Position numbers and translations under genes: made by a program
Shown: positions 12,934-21,782 of the stretch, one piece after another
Layout: every line of letters starts with the position of its first letter
Position numbering within the stretch: the first letter of the stretch is position 1
Origin: a virus
Virus record (IMG/VR): IMGVR_UViG_3300021356_000169
Location: 1-23,497 of that record
Strand: one strand, 5' to 3'
DNA length: 23,497 nucleotides
Notes under the pieces: model-generated
Database searches by the model: none
Seen by the model: only the letters and a program-made list of their open reading frames with translations
What the model was told of the DNA's origin: nothing

Positions 12934-12960
12934 CACTCTTCCATAATACTTTGGAAGGGT
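12921..12960 (+). promoter_or_regulatory. Candidate -1 programmed frameshift signal
   Basis: The slippery heptamer T TTT TTC occupies 12921-12927, read as xxT TTT TTC in the gp26 frame. After a 7-nt spacer (12928-12934), ACTCTTCCA (12935-12943) pairs with TGGAAGGGT (12952-12960) around an 8-nt loop (9 bp, one wobble). The gp26 stop (12931-12933) lies in the spacer. The -1 frame is open from 12897 (after TGA at 12894-12896) to TAG at 13110-13112. Confidence 0.75.
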
Positions 12961-13112
12961 ACTACAAAACTAATTTCGCCTTGATGCAGCACCATAAATA
13001 TAGTTTGAGTGAAATTGAAAATATGATGCCTTGGGAGAGACAAGTTTATACTAGTCTCCTCATGCAATACCTAGATCAAGTCAAAAAAGAACAAGAAGCA
13101 GCAGCAAGGTAG
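12927..13112 (+). CDS. gp26 -1 frameshift extension (61 aa; fusion of about 297 aa)
   Basis: After slippage on TTT TTT, the -1 frame continues 61 codons (RIALFHNTLEGYYKTNFALM, then SLSEIENMMPWERQVYTSLL, a charged tail) to TAG at 13110. The fusion would be 236 plus 61 residues. The MPWERQVY helix-type motif resembles C-terminal parts of tail-assembly chaperone T domains. An ATG at 12984 in this frame would give only 42 aa, and the conserved-looking residues before it (HNTLEGYYKTNF) argue for fusion rather than a separate gene. The tape-measure-like gene starts 2 nt later. Function as a GT-type chaperone is inferred. Confidence 0.72.
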   Translation, partial: RIALFHNTLEGYYKTNFALMQHHKYSLSEIENMMPWERQVYTSLLMQYLDQVKKEQEAAAR

Positions 13113-13114
13113 TA

Positions 13115-15979
13115 ATGGCACACGGTTTTCTTACACCACAAGAAGTAGCAGGCGAAAGTCCTTTATTTGGACAACTTGCCGAATGGTTGCAGCGCGACGG
13201 TGAAAAAAAGGACAGGCAATTTCGTGTTATTAATGCTCGTGTAGAAGAAATCCAGAATAAACTAGGAGCTGGACAAGTCCCAAAGTTACCACCAGGAGCA
13301 CAAAAGATGCTTGGTGGTTCTACAACAAAATTACTGACTGGTTCTGGCGCAAGTGCTATTATTCCCAGAAAGGCGGGTATCGTTAATACGGCAGCAAAAA
13401 CTGCAATTGTTGGCAGAAATGCTACTAATATTGATAGAAAAGAACAAAGATACTTAGGAACTAGCAATCCTGATCTTGCAGGAGGTCCATCAACCAGAAA
13501 GGGTGGTGCTTTTACAGATTTTGGTTCTACTGCTCAAGCAAAACCACTGAGTGATTCAAATTTCTTCAATAAAGCAGTAAATGAAGGAATTGACGCAAGC
13601 ACTGGAGAATATCTAAGTAAATCTGCAAGAATTGCTGCTTTCCAAGCAGGTAGAGTTGATAGAGATGATAGTGGTATTGATATCGTTGCCGCTGTTAATA
13701 GGAATACCGAAGCAATTATTGCTCTAACTGCTCTAACTAAAGATCAGACATCAAAGCAAGTTGCTATGCATAACGAGCGTGAAGCTCGTGATGAAAGACG
13801 TGCAAATAGAGCACTTGCTAGAGCAGAAGAGAGAGACCTAGAAAGAGGTAGTGATCTTTCTGGTTATCTAAGAGCAGAAAAATTCAAAAAACTTCCTCCT
13901 GCTGGTGGTACTGGTGGTGGCGGTGGTGGTGGACCTTTTAGTGGATTTGATGGTGGTGATGCTGCAAAAACTCTTGCAAGAAGATTATTAGGATCTGGTA
14001 GATATACTGCTAAGGGTGCTCAAACAGCTGCAAAATCTGTTAAGGCACTTACTGGTCCGAAAGCATTATTAGCAGCTTCGAAGGTTGGTATTACAACACC
14101 AGCACACATTGCCAGAATGATTGGCAAAAACTCTAGTAAGATTTCTAATGTAGCATCAAAAATGGTGCTTGGATCTGCAAAAGCCGCTCCTATTGTTAAA
14201 TCAATGGTGTCTGGTGCTAAATCAAGTAAAACAGCAGTTAGTGCGGTTGCTGGAGCTGCTACTGGCGCTAGAGCACTGGGAGCAGGTGCTGATATAACAA
14301 CTGCTACTAAAATAGCTAGGAAAAAGAGTTTTTCGATGAAAAACTTTGGAGAAGCATTAGAAGTTGATGGTGTCAGACAACTTGGTAATGTTGCTGCAAC
14401 TGGTGATGATGCTGTAGATGGTGCAAAGATGCTAGCACGTCTTGTAGATGAGGGTGTGCCAAAGCAGCAGGCAGCAAAAATTGTAGCAGATCAATTCCCT
14501 AGTGCTGGTAAAGTTCTTGCTGAGGGTGCAACTAATACAGCGACAGCGAAACTTGCTGGAAAAGCTCTTGGAAAGAGTTTCGGTAAATCTGTACTGAAAA
14601 AGATTCCAGTTATTGCTGGTCTTGCTGGTATTGCTTTTGGTATTCAACGTGCTCTGGAAGGAGACTTCTTAGGTGCTGGTCTTGAAATTGCTTCTGGTGT
14701 CATGGGTGCCACTGGTGTTGGTGCTGGTGCTAGTTTAGGTATTGATGGTTTCCTATTAGCAAGAGATTTGGGTGTAACACCATTCGCACAAGGTGGTATT
14801 ATTACAAGACCCACGATGGGTTTAGTTGGTGAAACTGGACAAGCAGAAGGCGTTTTCCCACTAGAAGGATCTAAAGGTAGGAAAACATTTGAGATGTTTG
14901 GTGATGCATTTGTTGATGCACAGGTTAGAAGAAAGAAAGAAGTTGCACAGGTTCAAGCAGAAGGATTCCGTTTATTTGCTAAAGATAAACTGTACATGAA
15001 AGTTTTTGACTTCTTCAATCCATTTAAAAACCGTAGTGGTGATGATACTCCCAACAGTAGTCCTGTTACTCCAATGGTAGGACCACCACCTCCAGTTAGT
15101 GGAGGAAGAAAGGGTGGTACTGCTCTGAATTCAACAGGTGCAAAAGGTGTTCTTGACGTGATTGCATCTGTAGAATCGAATGGAAGTTACGATGTTTTCA
15201 ACACTGCTCGTGGAGGAACTCCTGGTAAAGCAACAGAGAAGACTATTGGGTGGTTGCACGATAATGCTCAGGGTGCTATTGGTAGATATCAGCATATGCC
15301 TGAGTTTATTTTAGACAGAGCAAAAAGATTTGGATATAATGCAGATACACTCTTCACCCCAGAAGTTCAGGATGATATAACAATCAAGATGCTGCAAGAG
15401 CAGCATGGATTAGACGATTACTTATCTGGAAATATGTCTGCTGCTAAGTTTGCTGCTAAACTAGCTCCTACATGGAGAGGACTGCCACAAGGTCAGAAAG
15501 CAGCAAATAGATTAGGTGGAACTGCTGATTCTACATATATGGATCAGTTTTCTTCTGGAAACAAAGCACACATGTCATGGGCAGATTCTGTTGCTAACTT
15601 TGAACGTATTCAAGCAGGAGCAGGACAGATACCAAAATATGATCCCAAGGCAAAATATAAGACAGGCGATCTGGTTAATATGGATGGTAAAGTAAGACAA
15701 TTTGATGGTTTTGGTTGGGCATCTCCTAGTGGTATGTCCTCCCAGAGTTTTGAACCACAAGCATCCAATCCAAATACTGGTACGCCAATCATGGCAACAT
15801 CAGCACAAGTTGCGAGAGCAGGTGCTGCCACACCTACTCCAACTATCATTAATAACTACTATACCACTGCCGATTCATCTGGTGGAGGAGTAAATCCAAA
15901 CGGTGTTTCTGCTGGAATTGGAATGAATGATACAGGCACCGCTGCATTTACTGAACTGAGACTTAGAACGTTAGCATAA
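13115..15979 (+). CDS. Tape-measure-like protein with lysozyme/transglycosylase-like domain (954 aa)
   Basis: The 954-aa protein has a helical N-terminal part, a Gly-rich linker (about residues 265-275), an Ala-rich helical region (about 280-480), a hydrophobic GLAGIAFGI segment and the tape-measure motif AQGGIITRPTMGLVGETG (about 556-573). A domain near residues 675-795 resembles lysozyme/lytic transglycosylase folds: VIASVESNGSYD (possible catalytic Glu) and AIGRYQHMPEFI. It ends with INNYYTTADSS. Its position just after gp26 and the frameshift suits a tape measure. T4 gp29 is 590 aa with no muralytic domain, so a shared role with gp5 lysozyme is likely. The catalytic Glu needs alignment. 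Confidence 0.8.
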   Translation: MAHGFLTPQEVAGESPLFGQLAEWLQRDGEKKDRQFRVINARVEEIQNKLGAGQVPKLPPGAQKMLGGSTTKLLTGSGASAIIPRKAGIVNTAAKTAIVGRNATNIDRKEQRYLGTSNPDLAGGPSTRKGGAFTDFGSTAQAKPLSDSNFFNKAVNEGIDASTGEYLSKSARIAAFQAGRVDRDDSGIDIVAAVNRNTEAIIALTALTKDQTSKQVAMHNEREARDERRANRALARAEERDLERGSDLSGYLRAEKFKKLPPAGGTGGGGGGGPFSGFDGGDAAKTLARRLLGSGRYTAKGAQTAAKSVKALTGPKALLAASKVGITTPAHIARMIGKNSSKISNVASKMVLGSAKAAPIVKSMVSGAKSSKTAVSAVAGAATGARALGAGADITTATKIARKKSFSMKNFGEALEVDGVRQLGNVAATGDDAVDGAKMLARLVDEGVPKQQAAKIVADQFPSAGKVLAEGATNTATAKLAGKALGKSFGKSVLKKIPVIAGLAGIAFGIQRALEGDFLGAGLEIASGVMGATGVGAGASLGIDGFLLARDLGVTPFAQGGIITRPTMGLVGETGQAEGVFPLEGSKGRKTFEMFGDAFVDAQVRRKKEVAQVQAEGFRLFAKDKLYMKVFDFFNPFKNRSGDDTPNSSPVTPMVGPPPPVSGGRKGGTALNSTGAKGVLDVIASVESNGSYDVFNTARGGTPGKATEKTIGWLHDNAQGAIGRYQHMPEFILDRAKRFGYNADTLFTPEVQDDITIKMLQEQHGLDDYLSGNMSAAKFAAKLAPTWRGLPQGQKAANRLGGTADSTYMDQFSSGNKAHMSWADSVANFERIQAGAGQIPKYDPKAKYKTGDLVNMDGKVRQFDGFGWASPSGMSSQSFEPQASNPNTGTPIMATSAQVARAGAATPTPTIINNYYTTADSSGGGVNPNGVSAGIGMNDTGTAAFTELRLRTLA

Positions 15980-17370
15980 TGGAAGAAAAACAAACTACAT
16001 CAGATTTTTCTCTGAAAAGTGTTGCTATCGCCAAACTTGGCGAAACAGAGGGATACGATATCAAACAAATGGTCAATACTTTCTCGTATGTTGAAAGTAT
16101 TACTAGTCCATTTGTTGCTGCTACCTTGACAGTTGTCGATAGTGCTGGATTTCTGAATGATCTGCCAATTCAGGGTGGAGAGACTGTTGTAGTTACAGTT
16201 CAGACTAGTTCTAGCGAAGAACCAACAGAGTATCAGATGGTTGTCTGGAAAGTTGGTAATAGATATGCAAAAAACCAAACACAATCATATACTTTGGGTC
16301 TAATTTCTGTAGAAGCACTTAACAACGAATGCATTAGATTAGTGAAACCACTGACTGGAAAACCAGATGATATTATTAAAAAAATTCTCAGAGAAGATCT
16401 AAAGACAGAGAAGAATATCTATCCAGAAAGTGCAACAACAAAGTTTGCTATGAAAATGTTGCCAACTAACAGAAGACCATTTGACATCATTTCTTCTCTA
16501 GCAGTCAAAAGTGTTGAATCTGGTGGAACTCCATCATCTGGTAGTTCTAGTGGAAGTGCTACCAGTAATGAAAAAGAAACTGTGTCTGGTAGTGCTGGAT
16601 ATTTTTTCTGGGAGAACAGAAGAGGTTACAACTTCTTCTCTGTAGATAGTTTGTTAAAGACAGAGGACGAAGATACTTGGGGACCATACATCGAGAAACC
16701 AGCAAACAAGAGTGATGGTGCCGATGACAGATTTACAATTTCTCAGGCAACATTTGGTTCTGAAGTTGATGTAATGTCATCAATGAGAAAAGGAAAATAT
16801 TCTACTTTGATGGTTTTCTTCAATCATTCGACTGGACAGTATCATGAGTATCACTATAGTGTTGAGGATGCATACAAAGAAATGAAGCACCTTGGAGTAC
16901 AAAATACTCCGTCATTGATATCATTTGGTGATAAGAATGTTTCGGATTACCCAACTAGGATTGTCTCTGCATTGTTAGATCATGAATCATGGTACAATGA
17001 ACCAGGAATTGCATCTTATGAAGAGGAAGATGGAGCAGATACTCCCAGTGAGTTTTGTGACTTTCATAAACACTTTTCAGCGCAGTCGCTCATGCGCTAT
17101 GAACTTTTGAAGCATCAACTCGCTACGGTTGTAATTCCAGGTAATTCTGAAATTTGTGCTGGAGATACTATTGACATTAAATTGGTCAATAAAGCTCCTG
17201 CTGCAAGAGTTGATGATGAACCATATGACCAAGAGAGTAGCGGTGTCTATTTGATACAAGAAGTTACTCACACTTATGATTCTACATCAGGACTAAATGG
17301 AAGGTTTATAACAACCTTAAGATTAATGCGAGATTCCTATGGTGATGTAGAATCTAATCATGGTAACTAA
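15979..17370 (+). CDS. Baseplate hub protein, gp27-like (463 aa)
   Basis: The start overlaps the upstream stop (TAATG, 15979). The 463-aa protein begins MEEKQTTSDFSLKSVAIAKL and shows a strand-rich hub pattern (VESITSPFVAATLTVVDSAGF, VVWKVGNRYAKNQTQSYTLGLISVEA), a Ser/Gly insert (about residues 180-205) and a C-terminal domain with GDTIDIKLV and YLIQEVTHTYDS. This order fits hub proteins of the gp27/VgrG N-terminal family (T4 gp27 is 391 aa). It lies just before the OB-fold gp5-like and beta-helix genes, as expected for gp27 next to gp5. Assignment to gp27 is by fold-like pattern and context. Confidence 0.78.
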   Translation: MEEKQTTSDFSLKSVAIAKLGETEGYDIKQMVNTFSYVESITSPFVAATLTVVDSAGFLNDLPIQGGETVVVTVQTSSSEEPTEYQMVVWKVGNRYAKNQTQSYTLGLISVEALNNECIRLVKPLTGKPDDIIKKILREDLKTEKNIYPESATTKFAMKMLPTNRRPFDIISSLAVKSVESGGTPSSGSSSGSATSNEKETVSGSAGYFFWENRRGYNFFSVDSLLKTEDEDTWGPYIEKPANKSDGADDRFTISQATFGSEVDVMSSMRKGKYSTLMVFFNHSTGQYHEYHYSVEDAYKEMKHLGVQNTPSLISFGDKNVSDYPTRIVSALLDHESWYNEPGIASYEEEDGADTPSEFCDFHKHFSAQSLMRYELLKHQLATVVIPGNSEICAGDTIDIKLVNKAPAARVDDEPYDQESSGVYLIQEVTHTYDSTSGLNGRFITTLRLMRDSYGDVESNHGN

Positions 17371-17384
17371 ATAACCAAAGGAGG
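17367..17384 (+). promoter_or_regulatory. Late promoter box plus strong Shine-Dalgarno for CP12
   Basis: CTAAATA (17367-17373) overlaps the gp27-like stop and is 19 nt before ATG 17393. AAAGGAGG (17377-17384) is the strongest ribosome-binding site seen in the window. Confidence 0.7.
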
Positions 17385-17392
17385 TACTACAC

Positions 17393-17620
17393 ATGGAAAA
17401 CATCGAAGCGCACATCGCAAAGGACAAGGAGATTTTGGACAATCCAAATACATCTCCACAGGCACGTCGTCATATTGAGGGCGAACTACATGACCTTGAA
17501 GAGTGGGTTGAACATCATAAAGAAGAGATTGAGGCAGGAGATCATCACGATCCCACACCACTAGAACTCTACTGTGATCAAGAACCAGGCGCACCAGAGT
17601 GTAAAATTCATGACAACTGA
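17393..17620 (+). CDS. cp12: CP12-like protein (75 aa)
   Basis: The 75-aa acidic protein ends PLELYCDQEPGAPECKIHDN, reproducing the C-terminal cysteine loop of CP12 with Cys61 and Cys70 in the same C-8-C spacing. The middle (GELHDLEEWVEHHKEE) matches the helical region. The N-terminal cysteine pair found in typical host CP12 is missing here. CP12 redox-switches the Calvin cycle by tying up GAPDH and phosphoribulokinase; cyanophage copies are thought to slow it and divert carbon to the pentose-phosphate path. It sits inside the tail block with its own late box and strong SD, spaced 22 nt from gp27-like and 5 nt from the next gene. Confidence 0.86.
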   Translation: MENIEAHIAKDKEILDNPNTSPQARRHIEGELHDLEEWVEHHKEEIEAGDHHDPTPLELYCDQEPGAPECKIHDN

Positions 17621-17625
17621 TTAGT

Positions 17626-20544
17626 ATGGATAATATTATATCCAGCATTATTCCTACCCAACGAATTGGTAATGATGGTTTCAATTGGTGGGTAGGACAA
17701 GTTGAGGGAACCGCTTCTGATGAAGTAAATAACAAGGGCGGTTATAGATGCAAAGTGCGAATTGTTGGGGATCATCCAGGTGATCCTGAACTAGTCAGCA
17801 CTGCGGATCTGCCATGGGCAACAATGATGATGCCAGTGAATATTCCATATATTCCTGGCAACAGTGGTGGCGGTCATCATCAACTTGAAATTGGATGCTG
17901 GGTTATTGGATTTTATCTAGATACAGAAAAACAAAAACCAATTATTATGGGGTCCATTGGCATGACCCCAGGTGCTACAAAAGTATTTGTAGAAAGAACA
18001 CCTGAAACACCGCCATTTACTACTGCAATTCCTCAAATTAATGAGGCAGATGCTGGTTCTCCCATTCAGAAACAATCTGGAACAGGAACCACTCAGAACT
18101 ATGGACAAACAGCGGGTGCATCTGATACAGGTAAGAATACTGGAACTGGTGGATTACCAGACGGAACATGTGACGGAGATGGAAACCCTAGAGTAAATGT
18201 TCCTGCCAGAAAAGTTATTGGAGAGGAAGATGAAGACTGGTGTCAGTCTGTAGCAGAAAAATGCTCCAATCAAGATATTAACGCAAAAATGACCACCATT
18301 CTTGGTGAGTTTTTGTATGAGGTTCAAAGAAATAACGGAAACATTGGAACTTATTTGGTAAGTCCCGCAACTGGTGCTATTAACGATGGAATAGACATTG
18401 CTAGAAAATATATTGGCAAGGCAACTCTAGTTATATCCAGTTTTGTTGCTAGAGTAAAAGGTTTTATTATTGAGAAATTACAGAACGCAGTTAAAGATCT
18501 CATTCAAGCAACATTATTCCCATCTGAAACTGGAAACATCTTGACACCTGTTACTGAGTTTTTCAACAACATGTTGAAAGACCTTGGTTGTAAGATGGCA
18601 GATCTTGGTGAAAGATTGGCGGCATGGCTAACTGATGTTCTAATGGGATTGGTGAATCAAATTTACAGAGCAGTTGCTTGTCAGATTGATGCTCTGGTCA
18701 ATGGTATCATGTCTCAAATGAATGCATTGATGGAAGAAGTTCTTTCATCTGTTTTGGGACCTCTCCAAGCTATTCTTGGTGCTATTGCAGCACCACTAAA
18801 CATTCTTGGTGGAGCAGTTAATTTTGTCTTAGATCTACTTGGTATTTCTTGTTCTGGTCCAGATCAAACTTGTGCGAAGTATAAGTCAGTATGCACAAGT
18901 GGAGAGAAGAAAGAACCCGATGATGGCGAAGACGAAGATTTCTTAGATAAGTTACTAGGTGATATTGATAACTTATTCCCAGCAACAGGTGCAGATTATA
19001 CACAGTATGTTTGTGATGAGGCATATACAGGAAATACTCTAGCAGTTACAACTGTAGGATTTACTGGAGGAGTTCCTCTACCAACAGTAACTAGTGGAAC
19101 TACAACAAATGCTGATGGCACAACAGTATCAGGCGGACCTGCAATCACTTATGATATTCAAGATATTGAAGTAAAAGAAGCACAGCAGGGTAACTTCATT
19201 GTCACTAGAAGTGGAATTACTGACATCGCATCTTCTGTAAAATATAAAACTCTTGTTTCCAAAGGAACTGCAACAGCAGGAGTTGATTATTTTGAATTGT
19301 CTGGTATTCTTGGATTTGCTCCAGGAGAGACATCTAAAAAAATTCCTGTCACCACGCTATTTGATCTTGAAAGTGAGGGTGATGAATACTTCTACATCAA
19401 ACTGTCACGCAATTCTCCAGAATTAAACTATAAGACATCTTTTATCAGAAACATCGCTAAATGTACGATTACTGAAAAAGATAAGAAGGAACCATACAAT
19501 CCATATGACCCACAACCTTTCAATCCTGAAACAGAGTTGCAAGAAACATTTACCGATGAAGCGAAAACAGTAATTCCTACTGAGGGAGTTCCTGCTCCAG
19601 ATCCAGGTGTTGTAGGCAACACTGAGACTTACAGTGTTACTGCAGATAAATCTGTTGTCAAAGAGGGAGAATTTGTTGTATATACAATTACTACCGAGAA
19701 TGTGCCCAACGGCACGATTCTATACTATAACTTGACTGGTGATGGTATAACAGAGGAAGACATTATTGGAGGAGATCTAGCAGGATCTTTTGTAATCAAT
19801 AACAACCAAGGTAAAGTCACTGTTGGACTAGAAGAAGACGGTGTAGTTGAAGAAGAAGAGACTCTTAGATTTGTTCTAACGGGTATTGGAAACTTTGTTG
19901 ATGTTCTAGTTACTGCAGCGGAAGATAATGGTGATGGTCCAGATGATTTTGGTGATCTGGACGAAGGTGAAGGAGAGACTCCAGAAAATGCTCCTATTGA
20001 ATTTAATTTGCCTTCTGTAGATCCAGGAAAAATTATCACAGATCCAGGCGGAGGAATCATTGATATTCCTATTGACAATCCAGGATCCCCTTGGGCAGAA
20101 CCTCCTTACATTTTCATTGGTGGTGAAGGTAGAGGAGCATCTGCTACTCCATTACTCGATGAGAATGGATTTATTACAGAGATTCGAGTCAAGACAAGTG
20201 GATTTGGTTACAAATTAAATACTGCAGAATCTGCAAATGTTCGCTGTATCATCGATACATTTACCTTAATTAGACCAGGAAATGGATACACAGATGCACC
20301 AACAATTTATGTTGATGGCAGAGATGATGTTGCCGAAGCAGTTATCAATGATGATGGACTAGTCATTGGCGGAAGAGTTATTGATAGAACAAGAACCTAC
20401 GATACGTTCCCCGAGATTATCATTGTTGGTGGTGGAGGATTTGGTGCTAGATTGCTACCTTCCATGAGATGTCTAGATACTATTGCACTCACCACAATTG
20501 GTTCCACTAAGATTGGAACTGGCAGATACGTTGATTGTCCATAA
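17626..20544 (+). CDS. Baseplate hub/spike protein, gp5-like OB fold with Calx-beta domains (972 aa)
   Basis: The 972-aa protein has an N-terminal OB-fold-like domain (about residues 22-115), with WWVGQVEGTA, YRCKVRIVGDH, PWATMMMPV and CWVIGFYLDTEKQKPIIMGS, as in gp5/VgrG. A linker, Cys-rich helical region (about 195-410, hydrophobic helix 380-408) and two Calx-beta-like domains follow (about 508-615 and 665-765; VKEGEFVVYTI, EEETLRFVLTG). The C-terminal part has GYT/APTIYVDG repeats. No lysozyme domain is visible, unlike T4 gp5. Its start is 5 nt from CP12 and the spike gene starts at its stop. Calx-beta modules suggest Ca2+-dependent surface adhesion; inferred. Confidence 0.78.
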   Translation: MDNIISSIIPTQRIGNDGFNWWVGQVEGTASDEVNNKGGYRCKVRIVGDHPGDPELVSTADLPWATMMMPVNIPYIPGNSGGGHHQLEIGCWVIGFYLDTEKQKPIIMGSIGMTPGATKVFVERTPETPPFTTAIPQINEADAGSPIQKQSGTGTTQNYGQTAGASDTGKNTGTGGLPDGTCDGDGNPRVNVPARKVIGEEDEDWCQSVAEKCSNQDINAKMTTILGEFLYEVQRNNGNIGTYLVSPATGAINDGIDIARKYIGKATLVISSFVARVKGFIIEKLQNAVKDLIQATLFPSETGNILTPVTEFFNNMLKDLGCKMADLGERLAAWLTDVLMGLVNQIYRAVACQIDALVNGIMSQMNALMEEVLSSVLGPLQAILGAIAAPLNILGGAVNFVLDLLGISCSGPDQTCAKYKSVCTSGEKKEPDDGEDEDFLDKLLGDIDNLFPATGADYTQYVCDEAYTGNTLAVTTVGFTGGVPLPTVTSGTTTNADGTTVSGGPAITYDIQDIEVKEAQQGNFIVTRSGITDIASSVKYKTLVSKGTATAGVDYFELSGILGFAPGETSKKIPVTTLFDLESEGDEYFYIKLSRNSPELNYKTSFIRNIAKCTITEKDKKEPYNPYDPQPFNPETELQETFTDEAKTVIPTEGVPAPDPGVVGNTETYSVTADKSVVKEGEFVVYTITTENVPNGTILYYNLTGDGITEEDIIGGDLAGSFVINNNQGKVTVGLEEDGVVEEEETLRFVLTGIGNFVDVLVTAAEDNGDGPDDFGDLDEGEGETPENAPIEFNLPSVDPGKIITDPGGGIIDIPIDNPGSPWAEPPYIFIGGEGRGASATPLLDENGFITEIRVKTSGFGYKLNTAESANVRCIIDTFTLIRPGNGYTDAPTIYVDGRDDVAEAVINDDGLVIGGRVIDRTRTYDTFPEIIIVGGGGFGARLLPSMRCLDTIALTTIGSTKIGTGRYVDCP

Positions 20545-21638
20545 TGTCTTATCAAATACCAGCATCAGCATACCCAAAAACTGTCTTTACGCAGACTACC
20601 CCTGACGAGTCTCAAGAACTTGGTTGCGGACCAAAATATAGGACATGGCAGAAGAGCACATTAACTGGTGCTGAGATTTATGAAAGACAACTGCCAGACA
20701 AAAGTTCTGGAGCACTTAGGATCGATGGTCCATCAGACAATGGTGGATTCATTTCTCTAAAATCTGATGGTAAGATTGTCCTCAGGTGTGGGGAGAAGAA
20801 CGTTGAGAAGGGTGCTGGCAGTGGAAAACTATGTATTTTCACCAATGGTCAGCAGCAAAAGCATAATGCAAAATCTTACATTGAGTATAATAAAGGAACA
20901 GGTGAAGACGATTCAGAGGCACTCAATGTTATTGCATACGGTGATGTTGTAGAAGATGCTATTGGATCAGAAAGGCACATTAAAGCGAAAAAGATTATCA
21001 TTACAGCAGAAGAAGAACTAATGCTGATTGGTGGGTCTCAAGTTCTTATCCAAGCAGGATCAGCAGGCGGTGGTGCTATCTCCATGGTTGCTGGTAACGT
21101 TGAGAAAATAACAAACAACGATAAAGAGATTATCATTGGACAGAGAATGACATTTGGTGTTGGAGAAGATAGCACTCTATCTTTCGATCCTCGTGCTAGT
21201 GTTAATATCGTATCTCCTGGTCACATCGGTCATAATATCCTAGGAGATTATCAAGTTCTAGTTGGTGGTTGTGAGCAACACATTGTGGCAGGCAACCCTT
21301 TCAAAGTTCCTTTGATTAAAGCAAGAGATTCATCATATGCTGTCAAGACTCTTATTGGTGGTCAGACATACGATGCTGCTGATTTCATTAGTAATAAAGC
21401 AGGCGGTGCTATCAGTTCGGTTGCTGGTGGAGCAATTGACAACACCGCAGGCGGATCGAACACAGTAACAGGTGGTGGTGCTACTACAATCACTGCAGGT
21501 GCTGCATTGACAATGGCAGCGGGAGGAGCACTCACACAGACAGCAACAGCTGCGATAACACAGATTGCTGGCGCAGCATTCTCAGTAACAGCAGTTGGGG
21601 ACGTTACTATCAAGGGTGCATTAATTAAACTTAACTGA
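20544..21638 (+). CDS. Beta-helix tail spike (gp5 C-terminal-like), 364 aa
   Basis: ATG 20544 overlaps the preceding stop (TAATG); the in-frame codon 20535 is not a good start. The 364-aa protein, MSYQIPASAYPKTVFTQ, has SGALRIDGPSDNGGFISL and GDVVEDAIGS strand segments and, from about residue 283 to the end, Ala/Gly-rich short repeats (AGGAISSVAGGAIDNTAGGS) of the octapeptide kind that form the trimeric beta-helix needle of T4 gp5. Here the needle is a separate polypeptide from the OB-fold. It would form the membrane-piercing tip. A PAAR cap is not visible. Confidence 0.78.
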   Translation: MSYQIPASAYPKTVFTQTTPDESQELGCGPKYRTWQKSTLTGAEIYERQLPDKSSGALRIDGPSDNGGFISLKSDGKIVLRCGEKNVEKGAGSGKLCIFTNGQQQKHNAKSYIEYNKGTGEDDSEALNVIAYGDVVEDAIGSERHIKAKKIIITAEEELMLIGGSQVLIQAGSAGGGAISMVAGNVEKITNNDKEIIIGQRMTFGVGEDSTLSFDPRASVNIVSPGHIGHNILGDYQVLVGGCEQHIVAGNPFKVPLIKARDSSYAVKTLIGGQTYDAADFISNKAGGAISSVAGGAIDNTAGGSNTVTGGGATTITAGAALTMAAGGALTQTATAAITQIAGAAFSVTAVGDVTIKGALIKLN

Positions 21639-21782
21639 TTGTTAGGAAATCCTAATCGCAAACTGGCACAAGGGGGGTTGTTTTTTCCTTGCAACCCTGA
21701 TAAATTGTATTCATGCGATGGGGAAAACCTCATCCAACATCTGCGGGTAACCATTCCGCAAGTAACTCAAAGGAAAACAAAA
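21639..21782 (+). promoter_or_regulatory. Structured leader upstream of the outer-membrane protein
   Basis: This 144-nt gap has TTAGGA/TCCTAA (21643-21648/21651-21656), GGGTTG (21675-21680) pairing CAACCC (21692-21697), competing CAAGG/CCTTG (21669-21673/21687-21691), and a hairpin GATGGGG/CCTCATC (21717-21723/21728-21734, one wobble, AAAA loop). An AAAGGA lies before the ATG (21783). No clear late box is seen, so regulation by structure is possible. Confidence 0.45.

Noticed and set aside
12984-13112. Independent 42-aa gene starting at ATG 12984
   Set aside because: Coding-like sequence extends upstream to the gp26 stop and no Shine-Dalgarno is seen; the frameshift explanation accounts for the whole frame.
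13900-13935. GGTGGT repeat tract in the tape-measure gene
   Set aside because: It simply encodes the Gly-rich linker; not an origin or CRISPR repeat.
21669-21697. H-type pseudoknot in the OMP leader
   Set aside because: The two stems could interlace, but the second 3' strand directly follows the first with no loop nucleotides, which is sterically poor; competing hairpins are more plausible.
21362-21754. 130-codon minus-strand frame over the spike repeats and OMP leader
   Set aside because: It is an Ala/Pro/Val-rich mirror of the AGGA repeats and leader; no initiation signal.
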